Assembly (NCBI GenBank): GCA_022822085.1
Contig: JAJECK010000028.1
Span: forward strand, 30,489 to 94,488
From: Candidatus Poribacteria bacterium
GTDB taxonomy: Bacteria > Poribacteria > WGA-4E > WGA-3G
DNA: 64,000 nt
Direction of reading: 5' to 3'
The notes under the pieces were generated by a model, which saw nothing but the letters and a program-made list of their open reading frames with translations, was not told the origin of the DNA and did no database searches. Both the position numbers and the translations under genes were made by a program. Shown in pieces: positions 37,285 to 46,129 of this stretch. The first letter of the stretch is position 1. Each line of letters opens with the position of its first letter.

Positions 37285-39534
37285 TTACGGTTTCAGATCA
37301 TGAATCCCGAAATCCAGAATAATGCTGTCATCAAATTCAAAAGGTTTCTCCTCTTTGTTCTTGAAACATAATACGGGTACCGTAAATTCTTTAGCCTTTT
37401 CTGATACATTCGCTCGGTAGAAAGGAGAATTTGTGTTAATAACAAGAACTTTGTAAATTTTTTCAATTTGCTCTTTGTCGTTAATAGAACTCCGCTTTAC
37501 TTCAAAATCATTTTTAAAACCATTATCTTCAAGGAACTCTTTAATGACATTAAATTTTATGGCGAAATTGACGTTTTCGGCGTAGCTGTAGTTCATCCCA
37601 TATTTGGTGACTCCAACCACATATCCCATAAGATCAAACACAGGGCCGCCACTGTTGCCCCCTTGGATTGGCGCAGTATGCTGAAAATAGTTTTCAGGAT
37701 GAGGATCTTCTTTTAGACCTACAAATTTTAGCATTCCAAAGATGCCGCTGACAGTCCCCGACGTGCTGTTGCCTTCGTAAGATAACAGATGGCTTTTCGG
37801 GTATCCAAACGAAACTATTTTTTCGTCCCAATAAACAGGCCTATATCTAAACGTTGCAGTATTCGTATTTCCACGTTCGTCATACAAAAGTGCCAAGTCA
37901 ACATCTGAATCCCATGCAATCAACTCTACGCGCCGATAGGGAATACGGAACTCGTCGAATTCATACTTCATGTCGTCATCTTTAGTTACAACATGTGCGT
38001 TGGTCAGAATGTAGTTTTTATGAATATAAAATCCTGTACCAGAAGAAACAAGCTGCTTAGGTCTCCAGTTATTAACTTGTTCTTGAATCTTGTTTTTCTT
38101 ATCTTCATTATTCAACTGATCTCCCGCTCTTTCACGCGCTTTTATTGTCACGGTGACCAAGTCCTTATTAACGGCATCTTTAAGTTTTTCCTTGTTTGTT
38201 AGTGCCAAACCGTACCAATAGTATGCTTCCGCGTTATCCTGAGAAACGCTATTGCGTCCGATTTCAAAATTGCGTCCGAGGTTAACTTGTGCAAAAGCTT
38301 CACCTTGTTGTGCTGCGCGCAAATACCATCGTGAAGCCATTTCACGGTACAGTTTGGCCTTCCTTTCATTATCCTGTTTATCATCTGGATGTGCCCCAAA
38401 ACGATAGCCGTTCTGCTCAAACAAATTAGGGTTTATTGCTGCATCTGCATATATATTAGCTAGGGGATTCTGCGCAGAAATATTTCCTTGTTCTGCTGCT
38501 TTTCTAAATAGTTCCATCGCTTTTTTAGGGTTTGGGTCCACCCCTCGACCATCTCTGTACATAACAGCAAGAGCGAATTGTGATCCATCATGATTTTGTT
38601 CTGATGCTCGTGTGTACCATATCAAGGCTTCTTCCCATTTCTGTTTTTCAGTGAGAGACTGTGCTACTCCCTCGCCTTTGTAGTACATTGATCCGAGAGC
38701 GTATTGGGCTGGCGCATAACCCTTTATATCCTTATCCTTTTTTCCTTTAGCTTTCTCTTTAGCTTTGGCAACGTTATCTGCATCTTTATATGAATTCTCC
38801 TGCATTTTATACAATTCGTTGGCTAATTCAAAGTCTCCAGCGTCAGCTGCATCCTCGGCTTTTATGCTGTACAGGTTGCCAAGGAAGTGTAACGACCGAG
38901 GTAGTTCTTGGGATGCTGCACCTTTCAACAATTTCTCTATTTCTTCAAAGCGTGATAATTCATCAGTTTTTTCAATCCTCAAGTATTCCTCGATCTCTTT
39001 GAGATTCGGCAGCTGGGATGTTGTACCTTTCAACAATTCCTCGGGATCTTCAACAAATCCCACGGGATCTTCAAAGTTTACTATATCAGCTGCCTCCGCA
39101 ATACTTAAATACATATAGCCGAGGTTGATTTGTGCAGTACGATTGCCCTTTTTTGCTGCTTGTTTCCACAATTCCTTAGCTGGAACTATTTTTGTCTCAC
39201 TTTTAGAATCAATATGTCCGTTGACATACATTTTAGCAAGATTGTTCATTGCAGGGGCATAACCTTGATCTGCCGCCTTTATATACCATTTTGCGGCTTT
39301 TTCGTTATTTGCCCTCACGCCATGACCGTGTTTATACATATAACCGAGGCAAAACTGCGCGACAGGATCACCCTGATTTGCTCGCTTCTCAAAATCGTAC
39401 AGAGCTGTTGTATAGTGCCCACGTTTATAAGCTTCTATACCTGCGTCGTAGTTTGATGCTTCATCCGGTTTCTCACTGGTACATCCTACACTGAGTAAGG
39501 TACAAACTATAACTAATACTGCTAAAATTCTCAT
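37285..39534 (-). CDS. Sel1-repeat lipoprotein with C-terminal trypsin-like protease (749 aa)
   Basis: A lipoprotein signal (MRILAVLVIVCTLLSVGC) precedes about eight Sel1-like repeats (DPVAQFCLGYMYKHGHGVRANNEKAAKWYIKAADQG and similar) to about residue 470. The C-terminal ~230 residues are a chymotrypsin-fold protease: H in ILTNAHVV, D in DSDVDLALLY and S in QGGNSGGPVFD. Sel1 arrays bind partner proteins, so this looks like a tethered protease with a substrate-recruiting arm in the envelope. A direct tandem duplication lies in the repeat region (EELLKGTTSQLPNL / EKLLKGAASQELPR). It starts 5 bases after the gene at 39540, so the two are coupled. Confidence 0.88.
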   Translation of the reverse strand: MRILAVLVIVCTLLSVGCTSEKPDEASNYDAGIEAYKRGHYTTALYDFEKRANQGDPVAQFCLGYMYKHGHGVRANNEKAAKWYIKAADQGYAPAMNNLAKMYVNGHIDSKSETKIVPAKELWKQAAKKGNRTAQINLGYMYLSIAEAADIVNFEDPVGFVEDPEELLKGTTSQLPNLKEIEEYLRIEKTDELSRFEEIEKLLKGAASQELPRSLHFLGNLYSIKAEDAADAGDFELANELYKMQENSYKDADNVAKAKEKAKGKKDKDIKGYAPAQYALGSMYYKGEGVAQSLTEKQKWEEALIWYTRASEQNHDGSQFALAVMYRDGRGVDPNPKKAMELFRKAAEQGNISAQNPLANIYADAAINPNLFEQNGYRFGAHPDDKQDNERKAKLYREMASRWYLRAAQQGEAFAQVNLGRNFEIGRNSVSQDNAEAYYWYGLALTNKEKLKDAVNKDLVTVTIKARERAGDQLNNEDKKNKIQEQVNNWRPKQLVSSGTGFYIHKNYILTNAHVVTKDDDMKYEFDEFRIPYRRVELIAWDSDVDLALLYDERGNTNTATFRYRPVYWDEKIVSFGYPKSHLLSYEGNSTSGTVSGIFGMLKFVGLKEDPHPENYFQHTAPIQGGNSGGPVFDLMGYVVGVTKYGMNYSYAENVNFAIKFNVIKEFLEDNGFKNDFEVKRSSINDKEQIEKIYKVLVINTNSPFYRANVSEKAKEFTVPVLCFKNKEEKPFEFDDSIILDFGIHDLKP

Positions 39535-39539
39535 TGTTA

Positions 39540-40706
39540 TTATTCCTCCGAATGATTATCAGACCTGCCGATTGCGAGTATGTTAAGCTCCGGCAGCTCC
39601 ATCAATTCAAGATAAAAATGTCCCTCCGAGGGTTGAGAGATAATTAAAACTGCACTTGCCCCTGTAGAGTTACTGAATTTTTCAGCGGCATCCTCCAAGG
39701 ACACTTTTTGATTGTTGTTACTTTGCAGCACTTGCTTAAGTTGGGTTGCATGTTTACTTGTATATCTTATATCAAGAAATGTTAAATCCGTTTTTGCATT
39801 TACCATTTCCTCAAGAATAGAGGCGGTTACTAGATAGATACGAGTTTCCTCAGAATAAATTATGTTGATTACTGCAATTTTCAGAGACTTCTCAGTGTCA
39901 ATAAGATTCTTTTCTATAAGGTTGTTAACAATATCTTTACTTGCAGCACTTACGTTAGGATTTTTGTAATTCGCTGCAGCACCAAGAACTATTTTAGAGT
40001 CTGGGGTAGTAGCACCAAACCCTATTTTAGAGTCTGGGATAGTTTCAACAATCCAATATAAAAACAGCGCGCGGCGAGAAGCTTCGTCCTGATTAATTGG
40101 TTTTCCATTGCTGTTTTGATTTATAGGTAAAAGTTCACTTCTATTTTCCTCAAAATTCTGAGTTGGGATTGGAAAAAGTTCGTTTCCACCCTTTTCTGTG
40201 CCGACAAGCTCAGCTTTTCTTGTTCCTGGAGAAGTCGTTTCACCCCTTCGAGGACCACCTACTCTAACCCCTGCCCAGCCTGAAGAAGAATCTGAAGAAG
40301 TTGTGTTCTGGATTTTTTCTGGAGGCCTTAGCTTAAATAAGCGATAGGTAATAAGAGCATCAGCATGAGATGTCGATCGGTTTACAATCCAACCTTCAGG
40401 TAGTTCTTTCTGTAAGTATTCCTGGAAATCCTTCATTATCTTTTTATTTGGTGACGAGAGGGCAATTTTTCTTCTTCCGTTACCTGATTCCAGGTTCCTG
40501 GGGATTAATCGCTTTACCATCTCTTGGATTTGTTGCTTTTCTAACGGTTTAACTTCATGCTCGTTTGAATCAATCAGACTATATTCAGAGAAAGAAAAGC
40601 TTACCTCGGGTTTTGCTTTATCTACCATAAGCAGGGTGACAAACATAATTCCTCCGAGAATAATCAATATGCCGGTACCTAACAACACTCTGTGTGTCAT
40701 TGTCAT
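39540..40706 (-). CDS. Membrane-anchored protein of unknown function (388 aa)
   Basis: One N-terminal transmembrane segment (VLLGTGILIILGGIMFVTLLMV) is followed by an extracytoplasmic part with no family I recognise. It contains a low-complexity linker (TTSSDSSSGWAGVRVGGPRRGE), an internal repeat (PDSKIGFGATTPDSKIVLGAA) and alpha/beta segments near the C-terminus. AAGGAGC precedes the ATG. Its coupling to the Sel1-protease gene 5 bases downstream suggests a partner, regulator or substrate of that protease, which is inference. Confidence 0.7.
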   Translation of the reverse strand: MTMTHRVLLGTGILIILGGIMFVTLLMVDKAKPEVSFSFSEYSLIDSNEHEVKPLEKQQIQEMVKRLIPRNLESGNGRRKIALSSPNKKIMKDFQEYLQKELPEGWIVNRSTSHADALITYRLFKLRPPEKIQNTTSSDSSSGWAGVRVGGPRRGETTSPGTRKAELVGTEKGGNELFPIPTQNFEENRSELLPINQNSNGKPINQDEASRRALFLYWIVETIPDSKIGFGATTPDSKIVLGAAANYKNPNVSAASKDIVNNLIEKNLIDTEKSLKIAVINIIYSEETRIYLVTASILEEMVNAKTDLTFLDIRYTSKHATQLKQVLQSNNNQKVSLEDAAEKFSNSTGASAVLIISQPSEGHFYLELMELPELNILAIGRSDNHSEE

Positions 40707-40739
40707 TTTGCTTGCTCCTTTTTTAAATGCTATTCGCTC

Positions 40740-41480
40740 CTACTTTTGTAGGCGTTTGAGAGCTTCCCGTGCTTTTGCAAGTTCGGCTTCAACGTTTTGC
40801 CGTGCTTGTGCTTCTTCTTGTGCCCGCCTTTCAGCTTCCAGCGCGCGGGTTTCTGCATCTTCTGCGCGGGTTTCTGCATCTTGCGCGCGGATTTCTGCCT
40901 GGGCAGCTCGGGCCCGAGAAGGTTCTAACCACGTTCGCGTGTTAGGATTATATAGCCGCAGAGCCCCCTCTCGTTCACCTAACTCTAAACCGAGGACCAC
41001 AGATGGCAGCCGGTCATCTATGAACGCTATCTCCTCATATTCTCCATCAATCAGCCGGAAACCGACGAAAGACGGTTCTATTTCATGATATGGATCATAG
41101 ATATAATACTCTTGAACTTGCAGGATCTTCGCGTAAATCTCCTTCTTTTCTTTGAAATCCCTTGTAAAAGTGCTGGGGCTTGCAAGTTCTATCACAAAAT
41201 CAAGTGTAGGAGACTGTTCCCACGTTTTATAGGTTCGGAGTTCTTTTTTTGAGACACCGCGCACCATAAACACATCTGGAGAAATAACTTTATGAGGATC
41301 GCCCTCCTCATAGTAAAGGAGCAGATTTCCAGACACATGGATATCCGGTACGTCTCGAAAATGCCCGTCCACCATATCTACGAGGTCTTCTAATGCCTTC
41401 CGATGTCTTTCTGTTTCTGCCATGGGTTCACCGTCTGAAGAGGGATAGACGACTGTCGGGGCAGAACGTATTTTTTTCAT
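40740..41480 (-). CDS. Uma2 family (DUF820) endonuclease-like protein with coiled-coil tail (246 aa)
   Basis: The core has the Uma2/PD-(D/E)xK layout: VISPDVFMVRGVS, a strand with DFVIELASPST (catalytic Glu), then DFKEKKEIYAKILQVQEYYIYDP. The last 55 residues form an Ala/Arg/Glu-rich coiled coil (RAQDAETRAEDAETRALEAERRAQEEAQA). I start it at the ATG at 41480; the open frame runs to 41666, but the extra residues are not family-like. Cellular role of Uma2 proteins is unknown; they are common, often in many copies, in cyanobacteria and this type of genome. Confidence 0.82.
   Translation of the reverse strand: MKKIRSAPTVVYPSSDGEPMAETERHRKALEDLVDMVDGHFRDVPDIHVSGNLLLYYEEGDPHKVISPDVFMVRGVSKKELRTYKTWEQSPTLDFVIELASPSTFTRDFKEKKEIYAKILQVQEYYIYDPYHEIEPSFVGFRLIDGEYEEIAFIDDRLPSVVLGLELGEREGALRLYNPNTRTWLEPSRARAAQAEIRAQDAETRAEDAETRALEAERRAQEEAQARQNVEAELAKAREALKRLQK
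40843..40899. repeat. Three 21-bp tandem repeats encoding the Uma2 coiled coil
   Basis: Units begin GCGCGGGTTTCTGCATCTT at 40843, 40864 and 40885; the third is partial and diverged. They encode ETRAEDA-type seven-residue units, so unit number could vary in frame. Confidence 0.8.
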
Positions 41481-41667
41481 GACTGCCGTGTTTTCGTTCA
41501 ACTTAGTGAGTGTCAAGGGATTCCCTCCATATAATTTGTCTGAAATATTTCTAAAATAACATGTGGATTGTCCAATGAGGCGTTGATTTGTCAATTTTAC
41601 CTTTCCTTCAAGGACATACCCACTAAAGTTAATAGCATTATACCCGTATTTTGGAGAGGTTGTCAAA

Positions 41668-43068
41668 TCATTTTAATAACGACCAATCGGGTTCATTTTC
41701 AGGATCACCAAGGGGACCGTGGGCATTACGGACAGGACGACGTTGGGCATCATACCAATCCATATAACTCGTTGCAGGTTGGAGTTTGTCGTTTCGCGCA
41801 TCCATAAGATTTAAGAGTATATTTTCCATATCATCTACCAACGACTTTGCTTTGGGACTATCAATCAGGTTGTTCATTTGCAGTGGATCTGCTTCTATAT
41901 CGTACAACATTCGTTTACCGTCAAGCCAACGTGCGTAGCTATGCGTTTTTGTGCGAACACCGCGCCACTCGTCACCATCAACGAGGTAGTCATACGTTGC
42001 TCCGAAATTCATGGTTAGGACGGCTTCCTGTTCAAAGGCCGCTGTTTCGCCGCGCCAAGCGGCAGACAGGTCGTAACCTTCCACTGTTCGGGGTGATTGA
42101 ATTCTACATAAACCGCAGAGAGATGGGAATATATCAACAGGAGATGTAAGCGTATCGCATGTGCGATTGCCTTCAAAAACACCAGGGAGACGCATTATCA
42201 ACGGCACTTTTATGGATTCCTCATAAGGTTTCTTCTTTGCCCAAAAATTGATGCCTTGCGCGCCACCTTGCGTGCCGTGATCTGAGCCGAAAACAAGCAA
42301 TGTGTTTTCAACCTGTCCAGTCCTTTCAAGGTATGCCATCAATTCTCCGAGCATATCATCTACTGCTAACGTCATGGCGAGGTAGTGGCGGTAAATCTTT
42401 AAGGATTGTTCTCTTTGTCTATCTGGCACGTTTTCAGGTAGTTGGAGTTTTTCGGGGAGGCGGTCATAATATTTCTGCGGTGCAAAGTCATAAGGTGTAG
42501 AGTGCGCTTGATGCGGTGAGATAAACAAACAAAATGGGGTCCCGTCGTCAACATCATCCATAAACTGAAATGCATATCGGTTCAGTGCGTCTGTTTCATA
42601 TCCTTCCCATCTTTCGTTTCGCCAGTTATCAAGGTTTACAGTGCCGTTGAAATAGTCGGTATGAAAGTTGTAACCGCGCCAATGTTGAAATCCGAGTCGG
42701 TCGCGTCCTTCGGGGACATAATCGCGTCCCCCGATTTCTGGGAATGAACCTGTATGGAGATGCCATTTACCGACCCACGCCGTGCGGTAACCGTTTCGGT
42801 TGAAAACGTCACCGAGTCCGATTTCATCGTGTCTGGTTTTGACAAAGTTGATGAGATGTCCGGTTGTTTGTGGGTGTCGTCCGGTGAGTAACATGGAACG
42901 GTAGGGTGTGCAGACAGGTGCAGTGGCAATTGCGTTTGAAAAAACGGTGCCTTCTTGCGCGAGTCGGTCAATGTGTGGTGTTTCAATCTGTGTTTCACCA
43001 TATACTGGTAATGAACAGGCACGGATTTGATCTGAGAGAAGATAAACGATGTTGGGTTTGTTTGTCAT
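41668..43068 (-). CDS. Formylglycine-dependent sulfatase (466 aa)
   Basis: The opening NIVYLLSDQIRACSLPVYG supplies the first metal site, though the usual DD is reduced to SDQ. CTPYR (Cys53-Arg57) is the CxPxR formylglycine motif, followed by SMLLTGRHP. GSDHGTQGG supplies the second metal-binding block. The fourth motif residue is Tyr rather than Ser or Ala, which is tolerated in some cysteine-type sulfatases. No signal peptide is visible. It stands without a close partner gene; a non-coding element with terminal inverted repeats lies just upstream. Confidence 0.9.
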   Translation of the reverse strand: MTNKPNIVYLLSDQIRACSLPVYGETQIETPHIDRLAQEGTVFSNAIATAPVCTPYRSMLLTGRHPQTTGHLINFVKTRHDEIGLGDVFNRNGYRTAWVGKWHLHTGSFPEIGGRDYVPEGRDRLGFQHWRGYNFHTDYFNGTVNLDNWRNERWEGYETDALNRYAFQFMDDVDDGTPFCLFISPHQAHSTPYDFAPQKYYDRLPEKLQLPENVPDRQREQSLKIYRHYLAMTLAVDDMLGELMAYLERTGQVENTLLVFGSDHGTQGGAQGINFWAKKKPYEESIKVPLIMRLPGVFEGNRTCDTLTSPVDIFPSLCGLCRIQSPRTVEGYDLSAAWRGETAAFEQEAVLTMNFGATYDYLVDGDEWRGVRTKTHSYARWLDGKRMLYDIEADPLQMNNLIDSPKAKSLVDDMENILLNLMDARNDKLQPATSYMDWYDAQRRPVRNAHGPLGDPENEPDWSLLK

Positions 43069-43139
43069 GTATGTAATCTCAATAATAAATTATATTGGTC
43101 AATTTCAATAGTTTCTGTAGAAACGGGATGTTAAGATCG

Positions 43140-43288
43140 ACGTGAGCTTGATAAATAATTTAGGGCGGACCCAATAGGTTAAGATCCCTCTTAATAAGGG
43201 GATTTAGGAAGTTAAAAGCACCGAAATAACGGCTTTTCTGCTCAATTTGCGCCCATCTTGAACTTCTAAACTTTTTTCAAACTCACGT
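43140..43288. repeat. About 150-bp element with ACGTGAGYTTGA termini abutting the HEAT gene stop
   Basis: ACGTGAGCTTGA (43140-43151) is inverted as TCAAACTCACGT at 43277-43288 with one mismatch. The right end touches the stop codon of the HEAT gene at 43288-43290. The ends match those of the hairpin element at 21761-21861, but the interiors differ. Inside, a partial GATCCC.../GGGGAT hairpin lies near 43186-43210. No gene is present. Confidence 0.6.
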
Positions 43289-45966
43289 TATTCAGAACGC
43301 AACTTGAGAAGCGTGTCTCGAGCCTGATTGCGGATTTCATGTTCATTTGCATGCAAATCTTGTTCTATCAATTGCCTCCCTGATTTATCTCCCAGGTAAG
43401 CGAGTTCATACGCTGCTCCGAGTCTTACAGCAGGGATTGGATGTTCAAGTAACGCTTTGAGTCCTTGCATAGTTCCTGCTTTTTCAACGATTTCCGCCCA
43501 ATTTGATGCCAGGGTTGGCGAATCGTTTTCCCAGTAAAATCCATAAGATTTCAAAGCACGATACGGCCGATACCATTGCCTGTCGTCGTCATATATATCT
43601 GAGAGCCAATTTAATGTGCTGAGCATCTTAGCCCCTTTTACACGTTCCTCTTTTTTCCAGTGCCGAAGTTTACGTTGTGCAAGTTCTCTGCCCCAATTCG
43701 CAGCATGATCATCACCAAGTTCTTGAAGTGCAACTGCAGCAACTGCCGACCCACCGAAAACCTCTTGTTGCAACGGCTTAATTGCCCTTGCATCCCCTAA
43801 TTTCCCTAAAATAATAGTCACCCATTCAGTGTATTTTCCTTGTGGTAACATTTCAATACACTTCGGGACTAATTCTTCATTAGAAAGTTCTAAGAACGTT
43901 GAGCCTAAACGCCGTGCCCAATATTTAGATTCCCGAAATTCAGGTCCGGGTCCACCTATTTTATCTAATGGGACCAATGCACGTGTTTTTAGTGCTGGAA
44001 ATAAGCCCGTCTTATCCAATTCCCAGAGTTGATGATAGGTTTTGCCACCATCAAAACGACCTGAATCAATACCAATACGCTTGAGTATTTTATTAAACTG
44101 AATACGTCTGAGTGTTTTATTAACTTGTCTCGTTGTAGGCGGTTTAATATTAAAATGAACTTTGGCACTAATCCGATTGGAATCAAGAGGAAAGACGTGT
44201 AGATTGCAGGTGTATCTTCCTATTTGATGAAGCCAGTATTTCCCTTCAGATATGGAGATTGTATGACTTAATTCGTCACCAGGGTGTAGTGTTTTGTGTT
44301 CTTCAATGTCTGGTCCAGGTATAGAGCTGGATCCTGCAGAAGATCCATCCGGGTTTAGAATCTCCAAATTTATTGTACCAAGTCTAAAAATATCGTTATG
44401 TGTATGGTCATAAGTGAAATCTAAGTCTAAGTAATCATATCCTGCCGAAGTGCCATCAGGGTTTAGAATCTTGGGTGTACTTACAAACCTTACAAGAGAG
44501 AAAGTTGGTATTTCAATTTTAATAGGACGGTTACTCACGTTTTTTAGACGATAGGTCAACTTTATAGGTTGCCCATAATCGTATTGTTGTTGGTCAGGTT
44601 CCACCTCAAGTTTCAACTGTGTTTTCCCTGAAAGTAAATCTGAAACAATTAAGGCGGCGTTGCGGACATTTTCATCTGTGTCTTGTGTGAGAGGTTTTAA
44701 GGCGGGAGCAAACTCTATTAGCTGCATTTGTTTAATGAGGTCAAGGGTCAGCAATTTCACTTTAGGTTCGGGATCAGTGAGTAATTGCAGAATGTATTTA
44801 GATATTTTTGCTTTCCCTAAGTCTCCAAAGTTTGACAATCCCCGAATAGCAACCTGACGAAGCGGAGACAGTCCATGAAGTGTAAAAACCTCATTTTCGT
44901 ATGACAACTTGAACTTACCCAACGCAAAATCTGCAACTACCTCAATGGCAGCTTCGCTATTATATGTTGTTAGTGCTTGCAATACATCTGCATCCGGTTT
45001 CTGTTTCATTAAGCGCAATAGTGCTTCAAACCCTTCAACCCCCATATTTGTCAATGCTGCAGTCAAAATCTCTATCAACTCGTGATGGTGACTAAAATCA
45101 TCGGTTTCGAGATATACCTTTTCTAAAATTGGGACAAGTTTCGGATTTCTCAGTCCACGAAACAATTTCAAAATCCTATTCTGATAATACCCTGGTTTAG
45201 ACTTTTCTAACATTTTCAGCAATGGTGGTACAATTGCAGGTCCTGACTGGAACAATGCTTCTATAATCTCATGTGCAAACCCATCTCCCCTTCTTATTGA
45301 ATTTTCTGCATTCGGATCAAGAAGTTTCAGTAGTATATGAATAGTCTGTTCGTCGTCAATGTGTGCAAGTTTCATCACGACTTTTTCTAAGGTCCAGTCT
45401 TGAATTTCAGGATCATTGAGTATGTCAATTAGAATGGGTATAGCCCGTTTATCTTTGAAATCCGCTAATGCATAAGCTGCATCTTGTCGGGTCTTTGGAT
45501 CTTTTAGTCTCTCAACAAGTTTTGGGATAACTCGTTCATCCTTCAGATTCACTAACACATCAAGGACAATCTTTTGTGTATCTACATCTGCGTCGAGATG
45601 TTTTGCCATAAAATCCTTTGCGTATTCAGCATCAATATTAGCAATCGCCCGTGCTGCAGTGTTTCGTATCTTGTTGTTTGTGTCGTATAGAAAAGTCACG
45701 GAGAGTGCTGATAAAGCATTGGGATCTCCGAAGTAGTTTTCTAAAAGATAAGCTGCCCTTTGTCGCGCATTTTCATTTTTATCTGAAATGGTTTGGATAA
45801 GGAATGGGAGGGCATCATCTTCCATGAGGAATAGATCTCTGACAGAGTCCAGGCGAATAATATGATTTTCAGATGATCTGAGCTTCTCAAGGACATCTGG
45901 ATTAGCATGTGTTGTTCCACACATCGCAACTATGAATAAAAAAAATAGACATATTTTGGACTTCAT
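43288..45966 (-). CDS. Secreted HEAT-repeat protein (892 aa)
   Basis: A cleavable signal peptide (MKSKICLFFLFIVAMCGTTHA) precedes HEAT repeats over residues ~30-430 (NARQRAAYLLENYFGDPNA, DERVIPKLVERLKDPKTRQDAAYALADF). Residues ~440-610 form a beta-rich segment (LKLEVEPDQQQYDYGQPIKLTYRLKNVSNRPI) resembling an extracellular immunoglobulin-like domain, and a second HEAT block closes the protein. It is distinct from the HEAT lipoprotein at 28043-31897. A scaffold or binding role outside the inner membrane is likely; the partner is unknown. Confidence 0.88.
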   Translation of the reverse strand: MKSKICLFFLFIVAMCGTTHANPDVLEKLRSSENHIIRLDSVRDLFLMEDDALPFLIQTISDKNENARQRAAYLLENYFGDPNALSALSVTFLYDTNNKIRNTAARAIANIDAEYAKDFMAKHLDADVDTQKIVLDVLVNLKDERVIPKLVERLKDPKTRQDAAYALADFKDKRAIPILIDILNDPEIQDWTLEKVVMKLAHIDDEQTIHILLKLLDPNAENSIRRGDGFAHEIIEALFQSGPAIVPPLLKMLEKSKPGYYQNRILKLFRGLRNPKLVPILEKVYLETDDFSHHHELIEILTAALTNMGVEGFEALLRLMKQKPDADVLQALTTYNSEAAIEVVADFALGKFKLSYENEVFTLHGLSPLRQVAIRGLSNFGDLGKAKISKYILQLLTDPEPKVKLLTLDLIKQMQLIEFAPALKPLTQDTDENVRNAALIVSDLLSGKTQLKLEVEPDQQQYDYGQPIKLTYRLKNVSNRPIKIEIPTFSLVRFVSTPKILNPDGTSAGYDYLDLDFTYDHTHNDIFRLGTINLEILNPDGSSAGSSSIPGPDIEEHKTLHPGDELSHTISISEGKYWLHQIGRYTCNLHVFPLDSNRISAKVHFNIKPPTTRQVNKTLRRIQFNKILKRIGIDSGRFDGGKTYHQLWELDKTGLFPALKTRALVPLDKIGGPGPEFRESKYWARRLGSTFLELSNEELVPKCIEMLPQGKYTEWVTIILGKLGDARAIKPLQQEVFGGSAVAAVALQELGDDHAANWGRELAQRKLRHWKKEERVKGAKMLSTLNWLSDIYDDDRQWYRPYRALKSYGFYWENDSPTLASNWAEIVEKAGTMQGLKALLEHPIPAVRLGAAYELAYLGDKSGRQLIEQDLHANEHEIRNQARDTLLKLRSE

Positions 45967-46129
45967 GGTTTTTTCCTCTACACGTTATCGCCTCCTTATT
46001 ATGTGTGTTGCTTGATACGAAACTGACTATTTCTTATCGTAGTTGATGTGCCAAAACGATGTTGGGATACAGGGACCCCGCCCTACAATAAGTGACAGGA
46101 TTTTTCCCTGAATTGATGCCTATGCGGAA

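Noticed and set aside
40843..40899. Short tandem repeats considered as a CRISPR remnant
   Set aside because: There are no unique spacers; the units are contiguous, in frame and encode the coiled coil.
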